64,000 nucleotides of DNA from Pricia antarctica (GTDB lineage Bacteria > Bacteroidota > Bacteroidia > Flavobacteriales > Flavobacteriaceae), in NCBI RefSeq assembly GCF_900101815.1, contig NZ_FNAO01000001.1, positions 1-64,000 on the forward strand. Reading direction: 5' to 3'. This document shows positions 33,823 to 43,696 of the stretch, piece by piece; position 1 is the first letter of the stretch, and each line of letters begins with the position of its first letter. The notes beneath the pieces were generated by a model, which was not told the origin of the DNA, did no database searches, and saw only the letters and a list, made by a program, of their open reading frames with translations. A program made the translations under genes and the position numbers.

Positions 33823-34494
33823 TTATAACTCATCATGGTACTTTTCCATCTCATACCTCAGTGATTTTTTTACGGCCGCCCATTCCTGTTCGGTTATCGA
33901 AAAAACAACGGAATCTCGGCAACTTCCGTCGGCATTCAATCTGTGATTTCTTAAAACGCCATCTTGTTTGGCCCCGAGTCTAGCAATCGCCGTTCTTGAA
34001 CGCGAATTATGCCAATCCGTCATAAATTGAACCGCGATGCAGTTTAGGTTTTCGAACGCATATTTAAGCAAAAGGTATTTGCATTCTGTGTTGACCCCGG
34101 TCCGTTGGTGTTTTTTCGCATACCAGGTAGATCCAATTTCCAAACGTCTATGTTCGGACTGCATGTTTAAATATCTGGTCGAACCGATGATATCGCCCTT
34201 GTTTTTGTCCAATACCACAAATGGAAATTCCGAGCCGTTTTGCTTTTGGTTTAATGCGTGTTCGATGTACTTATCAATATTGCTCGATGAGGGTACCGAT
34301 GTAAACCAAAGTTCCCATAATTTTCCATCAGCGGCGGCTTTTAAGAGTCCCGCTTTATGCGATTTTTGCAGCGGAACCAGTTTTACTTTTTGTCCCTCTA
34401 ATTCTATTGTTTTTAGCCAATTTTTCATTTTAAGCGTATCGGGTTGGTTTTGGTCCTCTGATTTCGAAAAAAGTGTCGTCGATTTTCCGAACAA
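33823..34494 (-). CDS. GNAT N-acetyltransferase (RimJ/RimL type)
   Basis: About 201 residues from the likely start at 34428 (MKNWLKTIELEGQKVKLVPL); the frame is open 22 residues further. GNAT fold: VKLVPLQKSHKAGLLKAA, FVVLDKNKGDIIGSTRY (strand beta-4), RRLEIGSTWYAKKHQRTGVN in place of the Q/RxxGxG/A acetyl-CoA loop, and the C-terminal RTAIARLGAKQDGVLRNHRL that typifies RimJ/RimL relatives. It acetylates an N-terminal amine or a small-molecule amine; target not known. Stands alone between gene-poor gaps. Confidence 0.85.
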   Translation of the reverse strand: MFGKSTTLFSKSEDQNQPDTLKMKNWLKTIELEGQKVKLVPLQKSHKAGLLKAAADGKLWELWFTSVPSSSNIDKYIEHALNQKQNGSEFPFVVLDKNKGDIIGSTRYLNMQSEHRRLEIGSTWYAKKHQRTGVNTECKYLLLKYAFENLNCIAVQFMTDWHNSRSRTAIARLGAKQDGVLRNHRLNADGSCRDSVVFSITEQEWAAVKKSLRYEMEKYHDEL

Positions 34495-34581
34495 GCATAA
34501 ATCTTGCAGTCATAGTCATTAGTATTTTTTCCTTAATCGTTGCAACACGTAGATCAGCATATAGTTCAAGCGGAAAAAGGG

Positions 34582-35583
34582 TTAATACGCTTTATAAAAC
34601 TTCCGTAAAACCCCTTCTGCCGGCTTATTCTGGGGCGTAAAGCGATTGTCTTTTGCGCCGCCGGATTTTTTGTGTTCGATAAACCATTTCCAGACATAGC
34701 CGCCGGCGAACCAGTCCTCGGGCCAGAATTCTTCGAGTATCGCTTGTGTGGCGTTCGCTTGGGCTGTCAGGTTCACGGGTTCTTCGTGGCGGTCGACTAG
34801 CCAAGGTTTCCAAGCGGTCTGGTCCGTGCTTCGATATCCGAATTCGGTAAAGAGTACGGGCTTTGAACAGGTGCCGCTCAGTGATTTGATGTTTTCTTTT
34901 TGCTTTTGCCATCCGGCTTTCAATTGTGCCACGGAGGGTGTTTTTTCTTCGGATAACGGGAAATAGGCATCGATGCCAATATAATCCAGATCTTGCCAAA
35001 AGGGAACGCGGGGGTATTCATCCCAATTGGCGGCGTAGGTCAGTTTTCCGTTATAGACCTTCCGTATTTTTGCGATGAGCCTTTGCCAATATTCAGGACG
35101 CATGAGTACGAACTGCTCCAGTTCGGTACCGATACAGAACAGCTCCGAACCGGTCTCCTGCGCCATTTCCGCATAGGTTATGATGAACTTATCGTAGGAA
35201 TTCTCTAATATTTGCCAATCCACTTCAGAAGCCATTTTCAGGGTGCCGGTGAACTCGCCCTTCCAGATCCATATCTGGGGCTTGACCATTGTTTTGATGC
35301 CGTTCTTATGCAAAAGTTCGATGTATTGCATGGCGCCTTGCTTGGTCTCGCCGAACCATTGCCGATCCGTATTAAAGATGATTTCGGGGGAATTGATATC
35401 CTTTATAAAACCGAAAGGCATGAGCGCCGCATGATTGGCATGTAGTTCGATTACCTCAACAACATGCTCTTGGGCGATTTTCTCTCGGGAGGCTACAAAG
35501 CTTACGCCTTTGACCTTTTCCGTCACCTGACCATAACAGGAAAGCTGTATAGCACAAATAATAATCAGTACCCATCTACGCAT
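34582..35583 (-). CDS. GH113-like glycoside hydrolase
   Basis: A 333-residue exported TIM-barrel protein with a signal peptide ending SCYGQ. GH113-type signatures: GVSFVASREKI at the start, KPQIWIWKGEF, the acid/base Glu in CIGTELEQF near residue 155, TYAANWDEY, DYIGIDAYFPLSEEKTPS, and the nucleophile Glu in LFTEFGYRS near residue 245. GH113 enzymes are mostly beta-mannanases; a role in mannan or related glycan turnover is inferred. No SusC/D pair lies nearby, so it is not in a classic polysaccharide locus. Confidence 0.82.
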   Translation of the reverse strand: MRRWVLIIICAIQLSCYGQVTEKVKGVSFVASREKIAQEHVVEVIELHANHAALMPFGFIKDINSPEIIFNTDRQWFGETKQGAMQYIELLHKNGIKTMVKPQIWIWKGEFTGTLKMASEVDWQILENSYDKFIITYAEMAQETGSELFCIGTELEQFVLMRPEYWQRLIAKIRKVYNGKLTYAANWDEYPRVPFWQDLDYIGIDAYFPLSEEKTPSVAQLKAGWQKQKENIKSLSGTCSKPVLFTEFGYRSTDQTAWKPWLVDRHEEPVNLTAQANATQAILEEFWPEDWFAGGYVWKWFIEHKKSGGAKDNRFTPQNKPAEGVLRKFYKAY

Positions 35584-35694
35584 ACAATGCTTTTAACGTC
35601 TAAAATAGAGGTTTTAAGCGAACTATAGGATTCCCGCTCCAATATATAATCTGCACCAATGCGGATAGGATGTGGTCCAAAACGATTTTGCAAT

Positions 35695-36579
35695 CTACAT
35701 CAAGTTCTTCTTGAAAAAATCGATAGTCCGTTGCCAAGCCAGTTCGGCGGCTTCCCGGTCATAACGCGGCGTGGTATCATTATGGAAGCCATGATTTACG
35801 TTGGGATACGTATAGGCCGTATATTCGATATCGTATTTCTTCAAAGCTTCTTCGTAGGCGGGCCATCCGACGTTTACGCGTTCATCCAATCCGGCGTACT
35901 GTAATAAAAGTGGGGCGTTGATTTTGTCGATATCTTCTGTGGGCTGTCCGCCGTAAAAGGGAACGGCGGCGGCCAAATCGGAAATCCGTACTGCCATCAT
36001 GTTAGAGATCCATCCTCCGAAACAGAAGCCGACCACGCCTATTTTTCCGGTACAATCCGGGACCTTTTTAAGGTATTCGTAACCTGCGATAAAATCTTCA
36101 AGCATTTCGTCGCGATCCCGCTTACTTTGCAATTCACGCCCATCATCATCATTGCCCGGATAGCCGCCAAGTGGGGTCAGCGCGTCCGGAGCCAAAGAGA
36201 CGAACCCGGCCAAGGCAGCCCGACGCGCTACATCCTCGATATGCGGATTGAGACCGCGGTTTTCATGAACTACCACGATGCCCGGAAGTTTCCCCTTGGC
36301 ATCTGCGGGTTTGGAAAGAAGGGCCTTTATTTCCCCGCCTCCTTTTGGGGATTTGTAGGTAATGTATTCCGTGATCAAACGGGGGTCTTCTTGTTTGATC
36401 TGGATTTTTTTGACGTAATCGGGTGAAATAAAACTTAACAAGGATCCCACGGTAATGCCTCCAACTGCATACGTGGATAGCTTATCGAGAAACAGCCTTC
36501 TATTGACCCTGTTATGCGCATAATCGTCGTAAAGATCGAACACTTCCTGTTTGATATCTTCTTTTTGGAGTTTTTTCAT
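35695..36579 (-). CDS. Dienelactone hydrolase family protein
   Basis: A 294-residue alpha/beta hydrolase. The N-terminus has an [20 protein letters not shown] segment, a Tat-like or anchor-type export signal around residues 27-50. The catalytic triad follows the DLH pattern: Cys in [12 protein letters not shown], Asp in [11 protein letters not shown], His in NVNHGFHND. The conserved [20 protein letters not shown] is also present. It probably cleaves lactone or ester bonds of an unknown compound. Confidence 0.88.
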   Translation of the reverse strand: MKKLQKEDIKQEVFDLYDDYAHNRVNRRLFLDKLSTYAVGGITVGSLLSFISPDYVKKIQIKQEDPRLITEYITYKSPKGGGEIKALLSKPADAKGKLPGIVVVHENRGLNPHIEDVARRAALAGFVSLAPDALTPLGGYPGNDDDGRELQSKRDRDEMLEDFIAGYEYLKKVPDCTGKIGVVGFCFGGWISNMMAVRISDLAAAVPFYGGQPTEDIDKINAPLLLQYAGLDERVNVGWPAYEEALKKYDIEYTAYTYPNVNHGFHNDTTPRYDREAAELAWQRTIDFFKKNLM

Positions 36580-36814
36580 TTTCTTGTTCTTTTGATTTGT
36601 GATATAAAGGCGTTTGCCAACCTAAATTTACGAATCCTAAGATAGGGTTTTAGTTTTCGGTACCGCAGTAAAAAAATCAACTTCTCAAAAATTATAGGAT
36701 ATTCAACGCAATCGAAATAGGACCATATTAGGGTTACAATCAATAGACCCTATCTTGGTTAGCGTTCTTAGGAAGGGTTGTCATGGTAGTTGCTTAAATA
36801 GGAAGGATACCGTA

Positions 36815-37561
36815 CTATTTCATCTCGTTCAAAGTCCAGTCATACTCATAATAGGACACTTTTGCACCATCGGGAAGTTTTTCGGCCCGGCATGTGTTGA
36901 TAAAATCCACAATGCGTTGACCGTCTTTGGTAAAATCGGTCGCGTACCACTCGAAAATCTGGGAGAACTTTATATTATTTTTCGCAACCCTGATGAACTT
37001 GGGGTCGTTCAGGGCCTTTTTGGTCTGTTTTTCCAACTGCCGGTTTAAAGTCGCGGGCATATAGGCCTCGTCAATGATCGGCGGACAGCTCAACGCTCCG
37101 CAGACCAGCACAAAATGGAAACGGGGCTCATCGGGGAAATTGCCGCGTAGTAATTCGTTCTCGATAGCGTTCAAGGTAATTTGGGTACCGCCGATGTTTC
37201 TTTTTTCTTTATCGAAAAATCCGTCGATATCCATGGGTGAGTTAATGGGATAATTGTCCACGATGCCCTTAATGACCATCAGATTGTATCCGTTGATCCA
37301 AAAAGCCTGATATTCATCGACTTTATCCTTCGAAACGGATAGCTTTCCGGCCATTTCGACCAATGCATCCAATGCGTCGGGGTGGTCATGGATACCCTTA
37401 TAATCGACCAATCCATCCTTTACATTTTTCTTTAAAAAAGCATCTGCCTTTGAAAAGAACTCCGAAGTTTTTTGGGCATAAGTCGTCGATATTATGCAAA
37501 AAAAGAGAATACCAAAGAACAGCAATGATTTCTTCATACCAGTAAATTTTAAACCTAGCAT
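36815..37561 (-). CDS. DUF547 domain protein, exported
   Basis: About 240 residues from the better start at 37537 (MKKSLLFFGILFFCIISTTY), a signal peptide ending TYAQK. The DUF547 domain includes AFWINGYNLMVIKGIVDNYP, GTQITLNAIENELLRGNFPD, RFHFVLVCGALSCPPI and FKRQ-like LNRQLEKQTKKALND. The FHxALxCGAxSCP motif with its Cys and His suggests a thioredoxin- or transglutaminase-like site, but the family has no proven activity. Ends in YYEYDWTLNE, the conserved family end. Confidence 0.88.
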   Translation of the reverse strand: MLGLKFTGMKKSLLFFGILFFCIISTTYAQKTSEFFSKADAFLKKNVKDGLVDYKGIHDHPDALDALVEMAGKLSVSKDKVDEYQAFWINGYNLMVIKGIVDNYPINSPMDIDGFFDKEKRNIGGTQITLNAIENELLRGNFPDEPRFHFVLVCGALSCPPIIDEAYMPATLNRQLEKQTKKALNDPKFIRVAKNNIKFSQIFEWYATDFTKDGQRIVDFINTCRAEKLPDGAKVSYYEYDWTLNEMK

Positions 37562-37688
37562 TCTATATAGGTCGTACTATATGTCATACCCTACAAAGGA
37601 AGTCAAAATTTAAATCCGTTCTAAATTGATGCCATACATTAAGTTCTTACCTTTAAAAGCGACAGAAGTCACTATCACCAGAAATAGT

Positions 37689-39035
37689 ATGGAACATATA
37701 GTCATTATCGGTAACGGTATCGCAGGGGTTACTGCGGCGCGGCACATCCGAAAACTTTCAGACAAAAAAATCACCCTAATATCGGCAGAGACCGATCATT
37801 TCTTTTCCCGTACCGCCCTGATGTACGTCTATATGGGCCATCTGCGATGGACGGATATCGAACCCTATGAACATTGGTTCTGGGAGAAAAATCGGTTGGA
37901 ACTAAAAAAAGCCTACGTCGATCGGATCGATACCGATGCCAAAGCCCTTTATTTTTCAGAAGGGGATGCCCTAAACTACGACAAACTGATCATCGCCACG
38001 GGATCCGTGACCAACACCTTTGGCTGGGAAGGACTCGAACTCGATGGCGTTCAGGGCCTAGTTTCCAAACAAGATCTCGATGCACTCGAAAAAAATGCCC
38101 CGAACAAGGAAATCTGCCCCAGTGCCGTAATCGTTGGCGGAGGATTGATCGGCGTCGAAATGGCGGAGATGTTACGCACCCGAGGCATTGCCGTCAGTAT
38201 GCTGGTTCGTGAAGATGCTTTTTGGACCAACGTACTGCCCAACGGGGAAGCCGAAATGATTTCCCGCCACATCAAATCACACGGCGTAGACCTTCGACAC
38301 AATACCAATCTCGATAAAATTTTGGGCGATGAAAACGGACAGGTACGCGCTATATTGGCAAAGGAAACCGGAGAAGAAATATCCTGTAAAGTCGTTGGCG
38401 TTACCACAGGCGTGAAACCGAATATCACCTTTTTAAAGGACAGCGGTATTGAAACCGATAAGGGCGTACTGGTCAATCGCAAGTTGGAGACCAATATTAA
38501 GGATATTTATGCCATCGGCGATTGTGCCCAACAACGCGAGCCCATTGGCAACCGGCCTCCGGTGGAAGCGGTTTGGTATACGGGCAGAATGATGGGCGAG
38601 GCCTTGGCGCAAACAATATGTGGTAATGCGTTTGAGTACAACCCCGGCCACTGGTTCAACAGTGCGAAGTTTTTCGATATCGAATACCAGACCTATGGAT
38701 GGGTGTTTTCCGAGCAACGGAGAAAGGAATACGAGCAACATTTCCATTGGAAACATGAAGACGATACCAAATGCATCACGATTGCCTATCATAAAGACAA
38801 CCAAAAGTTTTTGGGCATCAATACGTTCGGCATCCGCTTGCGACATGAGATAATGGACCGTTGGCTGACCGAAGAGCGCGAGGTATACTATGTTATGGAG
38901 TATCTGAGGGATGCCAATTTCGATCCCGAATTTTACGATACCTATGAAGCCGAAATCGTGAGCAAATTCAATTCGGAAATGGATACGAACATCAAGCCTA
39001 AAAAGAAAAACTGGAAACGGATATTTAGTTACTAA
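37689..39035 (+). CDS. FAD-dependent NAD(P)H oxidoreductase (nitrite reductase/NirB-like fold)
   Basis: A 448-residue pyridine nucleotide-disulfide-type oxidoreductase. Start set at 37689 (MEHIVIIGNGIAGVTAARHI); the frame is open to 37626. FAD dinucleotide fold GNGIAGVTAA at the start, NAD(P) fold AVIVGGGLIGVEMAEML near residue 160, and the FAD-binding DIYAIGDCAQQ near 290. The C-terminal ~130 residues are an extra domain beyond the core. It is followed 11 bp later by a membrane 4Fe-4S protein, so the pair may pass electrons from NAD(P)H through FAD to iron-sulfur clusters. The acceptor is not known. Confidence 0.88.
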   Translation: MEHIVIIGNGIAGVTAARHIRKLSDKKITLISAETDHFFSRTALMYVYMGHLRWTDIEPYEHWFWEKNRLELKKAYVDRIDTDAKALYFSEGDALNYDKLIIATGSVTNTFGWEGLELDGVQGLVSKQDLDALEKNAPNKEICPSAVIVGGGLIGVEMAEMLRTRGIAVSMLVREDAFWTNVLPNGEAEMISRHIKSHGVDLRHNTNLDKILGDENGQVRAILAKETGEEISCKVVGVTTGVKPNITFLKDSGIETDKGVLVNRKLETNIKDIYAIGDCAQQREPIGNRPPVEAVWYTGRMMGEALAQTICGNAFEYNPGHWFNSAKFFDIEYQTYGWVFSEQRRKEYEQHFHWKHEDDTKCITIAYHKDNQKFLGINTFGIRLRHEIMDRWLTEEREVYYVMEYLRDANFDPEFYDTYEAEIVSKFNSEMDTNIKPKKKNWKRIFSY

Positions 39036-39046
39036 GAAAACAAAAC

Positions 39047-40942
39047 ATGAACGCTACGAACAATAACATGTCCCTCACCGGCGAACCACCAAAGGCACTG
39101 AACACCCAACAAAAGATGGCCACCTTTATCGGGCTTGCAGGTTTGGCCATACTGTTTTTAGCAATGTTCAACCTCGATTTCCCAAACAAGGCTATCTGGT
39201 TGACAGTTTCCCTGGTTTCCATAGCGGTAGGCACCATCTGGTTCGCAAAAGCGGCCTATTTAAACAAGCATGAGGGCATCAAGAACGATGGCGTTTATTT
39301 TAAATCAATATCATCGAAAGGATTATGGGCTTGGGTATTGGGTATTGCCATGACGCTTTTCTACGTTGTGCTCTACTGGTTTCCTGCATATCTCGGCCTA
39401 GTCAAAGAAGGTGATAATCAGGGAGTCATCGCCTTGTTCGACCCCTTAAGCAAACAGCTCAGCGGTAACCCGGCCAGCCAATGGTTTCTTTACGGCACCT
39501 TGTATACCCTTGCCATTTTGGCTTTCGGTATCAAATTTATTTGGAAATACCGGCATAACCGCTACGAGATACTGCGTACGATATCGGTCATGTTCTTTCA
39601 GTTAAGCTTTGCCTTTATCATCCCCGAAATATTGGTCCGCTTGAACCAGCCCTACTACGACCTGAAAAATATCTGGCCCCTAAACTACGACCTGTTCGCC
39701 GGCTATAAAATCAACGAATTTTTAGGCGCGGGGAACATTGGGCTTATCATGCTAATTTTCGGAGTACTATCCATATTCGTCATCACCCCTATACTCACCT
39801 ACAAATTCGGAAAACGCTGGTACTGTAGCTGGGTCTGCGGTTGCGGCGGGCTTGCGGAAACGGCTGGCGACCCTTTTCGCCATCTGAGCGACAAACGTCA
39901 GTCCGCCTGGAAGGTGGAGCGTTGGGTGATACACAGCGTCGTGGTCTTCGTTACCGTCATGACCACTGCGGTCGTGTTTTCCTATTTAAGGGGCAATGAA
40001 TCGGAATCCATTTCAAAATGGAGCAATCTCGACGATAAAATGGTGGTCATTAGCGAACCGGAAGGGAAACCAATCGGCGAACGCATCTTGGCGGCACAGG
40101 AAGCCGGGGCGAAAAGTGTCATCTTTCTTCTCAAGGATGCTTCCGAGAAACCACCGGTCATCGAAAAGACGGAAGGTATCACTATCAAATATGGGGTGGT
40201 TTCGCAAGCGGATAACCAACCGGTGCTGAAGCGCATAGAAGAGGGCCAAGATGCCGCCCTTACAGCGACCGACGGAACCTCCTTCATAGTGCAAAAGGGC
40301 GCTGACGTCAAGCAATATGACAACTCACTGATTTCCAAAGAGTTTTTTGTCTGGGGGGTAATCATCGTGCTGACCCTCATATTTTCGTGGGTGATGCTCT
40401 TTAAGCGCCAAGAACTGGCCAAAGATGCGAAATATGGGGCCATCGGCTACTTCGCCGTAGTCATAAGTATTCTGCTTTTCACCTACTACAGCAGTCCCGG
40501 TAAACTATTTTTCTTCGACGCCTACCAACTGAACAAGGCCTATGGTTTTGTGATTGGATCCATTTTCAGCGGGGTAATCGGTGTTGGCTTCTACCCAATT
40601 TTCGGTAACCGGGTCTGGTGCCGTTTCGGCTGCCCCATGGCCGCTATATTGGGGTTTCAACAGCGGATGCTATCTAAATTCCGTATCACCGTTAATGGCG
40701 GACAGTGCATCTCCTGCGGTAATTGCTCGACCTATTGCGAGATGGGCATTGATGTACGGGCCTACGCCCAGAAAGGAGAGAATATCGTACGCTCTAGCTG
40801 TGTAGGCTGCGGTATCTGTTCGGCGGTCTGTCCAAGAGGCGTTTTGAAACTGGAAAACGGACCGCTAGAAGGGCGTATTGACGGCAACGAGATTTTGTTG
40901 GGCAACGATGTGGATTTAATGACCCTGGTCAACAGGAAATAA
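39047..40942 (+). CDS. Membrane 4Fe-4S polyferredoxin (NapH/NosR-like)
   Basis: A 631-residue membrane protein with six or more hydrophobic segments. Cys-rich loops: WYCSWVCGCGGLAE near residue 265 and NRVWCRFGCPMAAI near 525, as in NapH/NosR/CcoG relatives, then two classical 4Fe-4S motifs CISCGNCSTYCEMG and CVGCGICSAVCPRG near 550-600. The soluble insert (about 320-420) has no named fold. It probably carries electrons through the membrane, fed by the FAD protein encoded just upstream. Conserved pair in Flavobacteriaceae; physiological partner unknown. Confidence 0.88.
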   Translation: MNATNNNMSLTGEPPKALNTQQKMATFIGLAGLAILFLAMFNLDFPNKAIWLTVSLVSIAVGTIWFAKAAYLNKHEGIKNDGVYFKSISSKGLWAWVLGIAMTLFYVVLYWFPAYLGLVKEGDNQGVIALFDPLSKQLSGNPASQWFLYGTLYTLAILAFGIKFIWKYRHNRYEILRTISVMFFQLSFAFIIPEILVRLNQPYYDLKNIWPLNYDLFAGYKINEFLGAGNIGLIMLIFGVLSIFVITPILTYKFGKRWYCSWVCGCGGLAETAGDPFRHLSDKRQSAWKVERWVIHSVVVFVTVMTTAVVFSYLRGNESESISKWSNLDDKMVVISEPEGKPIGERILAAQEAGAKSVIFLLKDASEKPPVIEKTEGITIKYGVVSQADNQPVLKRIEEGQDAALTATDGTSFIVQKGADVKQYDNSLISKEFFVWGVIIVLTLIFSWVMLFKRQELAKDAKYGAIGYFAVVISILLFTYYSSPGKLFFFDAYQLNKAYGFVIGSIFSGVIGVGFYPIFGNRVWCRFGCPMAAILGFQQRMLSKFRITVNGGQCISCGNCSTYCEMGIDVRAYAQKGENIVRSSCVGCGICSAVCPRGVLKLENGPLEGRIDGNEILLGNDVDLMTLVNRK

Positions 40943-41013
40943 AATCGGTTAGGAGTTGACATTTAGGTAAGCAACCCTCCTTTTATTCGACCAACCATAA
41001 AAGCATCCTAATA

Positions 41014-41499
41014 ATGTTCCCTAAACTATTTTTAATGGTGGCGCTCTTCCTTTTCCTCGGAAATCAATCCGAAGAAACCGGCGTGTACCAACGGGACTAT
41101 TATCCAACGGGTAAACTAAAGTCCGAAGGGTGGTCGAACAACGGGGTCAAAACGGCCTATTGGAAATAGTACCATCCCACCGGGAAATTATCCGAAGAAG
41201 GGCATTATCAAAACAATCGGCGCGCCGACTATTGGAAGTTCTATACCGTTACCGGCAAACTACTGCAAGAAGGCCATTATAAGAACGGGAAGAAGACCTA
41301 TTGGTGGCTATTTTTCGACGCCCAAGGAAAAATAGACCAAAAATGTCAATTGAAAAATGGCACGAAAAACGGCTACTGCCTGAAATACAAAAACGGAAAA
41401 TTGGCTTCCGCAGAAAAATACATAAATGGTAAAAAGAGTAAGGAATGGTACAGTTTCAGTAGTTTTGCAAAAGAAAATAACCTATCAGACCTGAGGTAA
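41014..41499 (+). pseudogene. MORN-repeat (YwqK-like) protein with in-frame TAG
   Basis: A 161-codon frame interrupted by one TAG at 41167-41169. Before it: signal peptide (MFPKLFLMVALFLFLGNQSE) and the first MORN unit YYPTGKLKSEGWSNNGVKTA; after it: YHPTGKLSEEGHYQNNRRAD, YTVTGKLLQEGHYKNGKKTY and further repeats. The repeats continue in the same frame without other damage, and the stop replaces the aromatic residue expected in YWK(F/Y)YHP. This looks like a single nonsense change in a secreted MORN protein, or a readthrough site. Ends exactly at the next ATG. Confidence 0.75.
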
Positions 41500-42210
41500 A
41501 TGACCGCAGCATTCGCCACTAAACCAGATATCAGAGTCATTATTCCTGCATTTAATGAAGCCGATTCCATTGCCGAGGTAGTTAAGGAACTACCTGCCTC
41601 CGTTTCCGAAATAATAGTTGTTAACAATAATTCTTCTGACAGGACCTCAGAGAACGCCCTATCCGCGGGAGCCACTGTATTGACGGAAGAAAGAAAAGGC
41701 TACGGCTATGCCTGTTTAAAGGGAATGGAGTATGTAGCCCAGCAATCCAAAACACCCGATATTATCGTATTTATCGATGGAGACTATTCCGATTATCCGG
41801 AAGAACTCGACAAGGTGGTGGCCCCTATATTGAACGAAGGCAAAGATTTTGTAATCGGCGCTCGGGTGAAACGACTAAGGGAGGAAGGCAGCATGACGCC
41901 CCAGCAGATTTTCGGTAATTGGTTAGCCACTGCGTTGATGAAATTGTTTTTCGGGGCAACGTTTACCGACCTCGGTCCTTTTAGGGCGATACGATATGAC
42001 AAATTGTTAACGCTCGACATGGAGGATAAAACCTATGGCTGGACCGTGGAAATGCAGTTAAAGGCGATAAGGAAAAAACTGGCATATACCGAAGTCCCAG
42101 TGCGTTACAAAAAAAGAATAGGGGTCTCGAAAGTGTCGGGTACCGTAAAAGGTAGTATCTTTGCAGGCGTAAAAATATTAGGTTGGATTTTCAAATACAG
42201 TATCGGATAA
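41500..42210 (+). CDS. Family 2 glycosyltransferase
   Basis: A 236-residue GT2 enzyme of the dolichyl-phosphate-mannose-synthase-like branch. RVIIPAFNEADSIAEVVKEL (nucleotide-binding), EIIVVNNNSSDRTSENA, the DxD-like IVFIDGDYSDYPEEL and the ED-region equivalent YGWTVEMQLKAIRK are visible. No TM helices except a short C-terminal one. It moves a sugar from a nucleotide sugar to a lipid or glycan acceptor. Start codon follows the MORN gene stop directly; the next GT starts two bases after its stop, forming an operon of sugar transferases. Confidence 0.88.
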   Translation: MTAAFATKPDIRVIIPAFNEADSIAEVVKELPASVSEIIVVNNNSSDRTSENALSAGATVLTEERKGYGYACLKGMEYVAQQSKTPDIIVFIDGDYSDYPEELDKVVAPILNEGKDFVIGARVKRLREEGSMTPQQIFGNWLATALMKLFFGATFTDLGPFRAIRYDKLLTLDMEDKTYGWTVEMQLKAIRKKLAYTEVPVRYKKRIGVSKVSGTVKGSIFAGVKILGWIFKYSIG

Positions 42211-42211
42211 A

Positions 42212-43696
42212 ATGGGATTGATTATTTCATATATTATACTTGCCATTTACAGCATAGCCTTGCTGTTGATATTCTTTTATAGTTTGGCACAATTGAACCT
42301 CTTGGTCAACTACTTAAGCTATAAACGCCAAGATCAGACCGCACCGAAATTCAATCTTCTAGACGCTAAGGAAATTCCTTATGTAACCATTCAACTTCCC
42401 GTTTACAACGAAGAATATGTAATGGAACGCCTACTTGAAAATATCGCTAAAATCGAATATCCAAAAAGTAAGCTCGAAATACAGGTCTTGGACGACTCTA
42501 CTGATGATTCGGTTGTAGATACTGCAAAATGGGTAAAAGACTTACAGGAGACCGGACTCGACATCCAGCATATACGCCGCGAAAATCGCCAAGGCTTTAA
42601 AGCAGGCGCCTTAAAGGAAGGCTTAGAAACGGCCAAAGGGGAGTTCGTCGCCATTTTCGACGCCGATTTCTTGCCCGCCAGCGATTGGTTGAAAAAAACG
42701 GTTATCTATTTCAAAGATCCGGAAATCGGTGTGGTGCAGACCCGATGGGGGCATATCAATAGAGACTATTCCACTTTGACCCGTATTCAAGCGTTCGCCC
42801 TTGATGCCCATTTCACTTTGGAGCAAGTAGGCCGAAATGCCAAGGGCCATTTTATCAACTTTAACGGTACCGCAGGTATTTGGCGCAAGAATTGTATTCT
42901 CGATGCCGGCAACTGGGAGGGTGACACGCTGACCGAAGATCTGGACCTTAGCTACCGCGCTCAATTAAAAAATTGGAAGTTCAAATATTTGGAGGATGTC
43001 GAAACGCCTGCCGAGCTTCCCGTGGTCATCAGTGCAGCACGTTCACAGCAGTTTCGTTGGAATAAGGGCGGAGCAGAGAACTTCCGAAAATCCGTTTGGA
43101 GTGTTGTGTCGGCCAAGAACATATCGTTCAAAACCAAGTTTCATGGCGTGATGCATTTATTGAACAGTTCGATGTTTTTGTGTGTATTTCTCGTGTCCTT
43201 GTTGAGTATCCCAGCCATGTATATCAAGGCGATTTACCCGCAGTTCGACATTGTGTTTTCGTTGCTTAGTTTTTTTGTGCTGAGTACCATTATACTGTTC
43301 GTCTGCTACTGGTTTACCTATAAAAGCATACAGGGCAGCAGTTTTGATAATTTTGTGGATTATATCAAGATTTTCTTTACCTTTTTCTCCGTCGCCTTGG
43401 GTTTCTCCCTGCACAACTCCATCGCCGTGCTCGAAGGCCACTGGGGCAAGCGGAGCGAATTTGTTCGTACGCCCAAGTTCAACCTCGACAATTTGACCAA
43501 TAGCTGGAAAGGCAATAAATACCTCGCCAAAAAACTGTCGCCGAACATGATTTTAGAGGCTTTGTTGATGGTATATTTTCTCTTTGGAATGTACAGCGCC
43601 ATTCCGCTCAATGATTTCGGACTCTTTCCGTTTCACTTAATGCTTTTTATGGGTTTTGGATTCGTGTTTACCAAGTCATTGACGTCGCGGGCTTGA
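42212..43696 (+). CDS. Cellulose-synthase-like family 2 glycosyltransferase
   Basis: A 494-residue processive-type GT2 membrane enzyme. N-terminal membrane helix, then the catalytic domain with VTIQLPVYNEEYVMERL, QVLDDSTDDSV (D1), AIFDADFLPASDWL (DxD), GDTLTEDLDLSYRAQL (acceptor Asp) and the QQFRWNKGGAENFRKS (QxxRW) signature. Four to five C-terminal membrane helices follow. Polymer or glycolipid product unknown; in Bacteroidota such enzymes are common beside GT2 and DUF2029-type transferases in lipid glycosylation loci. Confidence 0.9.
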   Translation: MGLIISYIILAIYSIALLLIFFYSLAQLNLLVNYLSYKRQDQTAPKFNLLDAKEIPYVTIQLPVYNEEYVMERLLENIAKIEYPKSKLEIQVLDDSTDDSVVDTAKWVKDLQETGLDIQHIRRENRQGFKAGALKEGLETAKGEFVAIFDADFLPASDWLKKTVIYFKDPEIGVVQTRWGHINRDYSTLTRIQAFALDAHFTLEQVGRNAKGHFINFNGTAGIWRKNCILDAGNWEGDTLTEDLDLSYRAQLKNWKFKYLEDVETPAELPVVISAARSQQFRWNKGGAENFRKSVWSVVSAKNISFKTKFHGVMHLLNSSMFLCVFLVSLLSIPAMYIKAIYPQFDIVFSLLSFFVLSTIILFVCYWFTYKSIQGSSFDNFVDYIKIFFTFFSVALGFSLHNSIAVLEGHWGKRSEFVRTPKFNLDNLTNSWKGNKYLAKKLSPNMILEALLMVYFLFGMYSAIPLNDFGLFPFHLMLFMGFGFVFTKSLTSRA

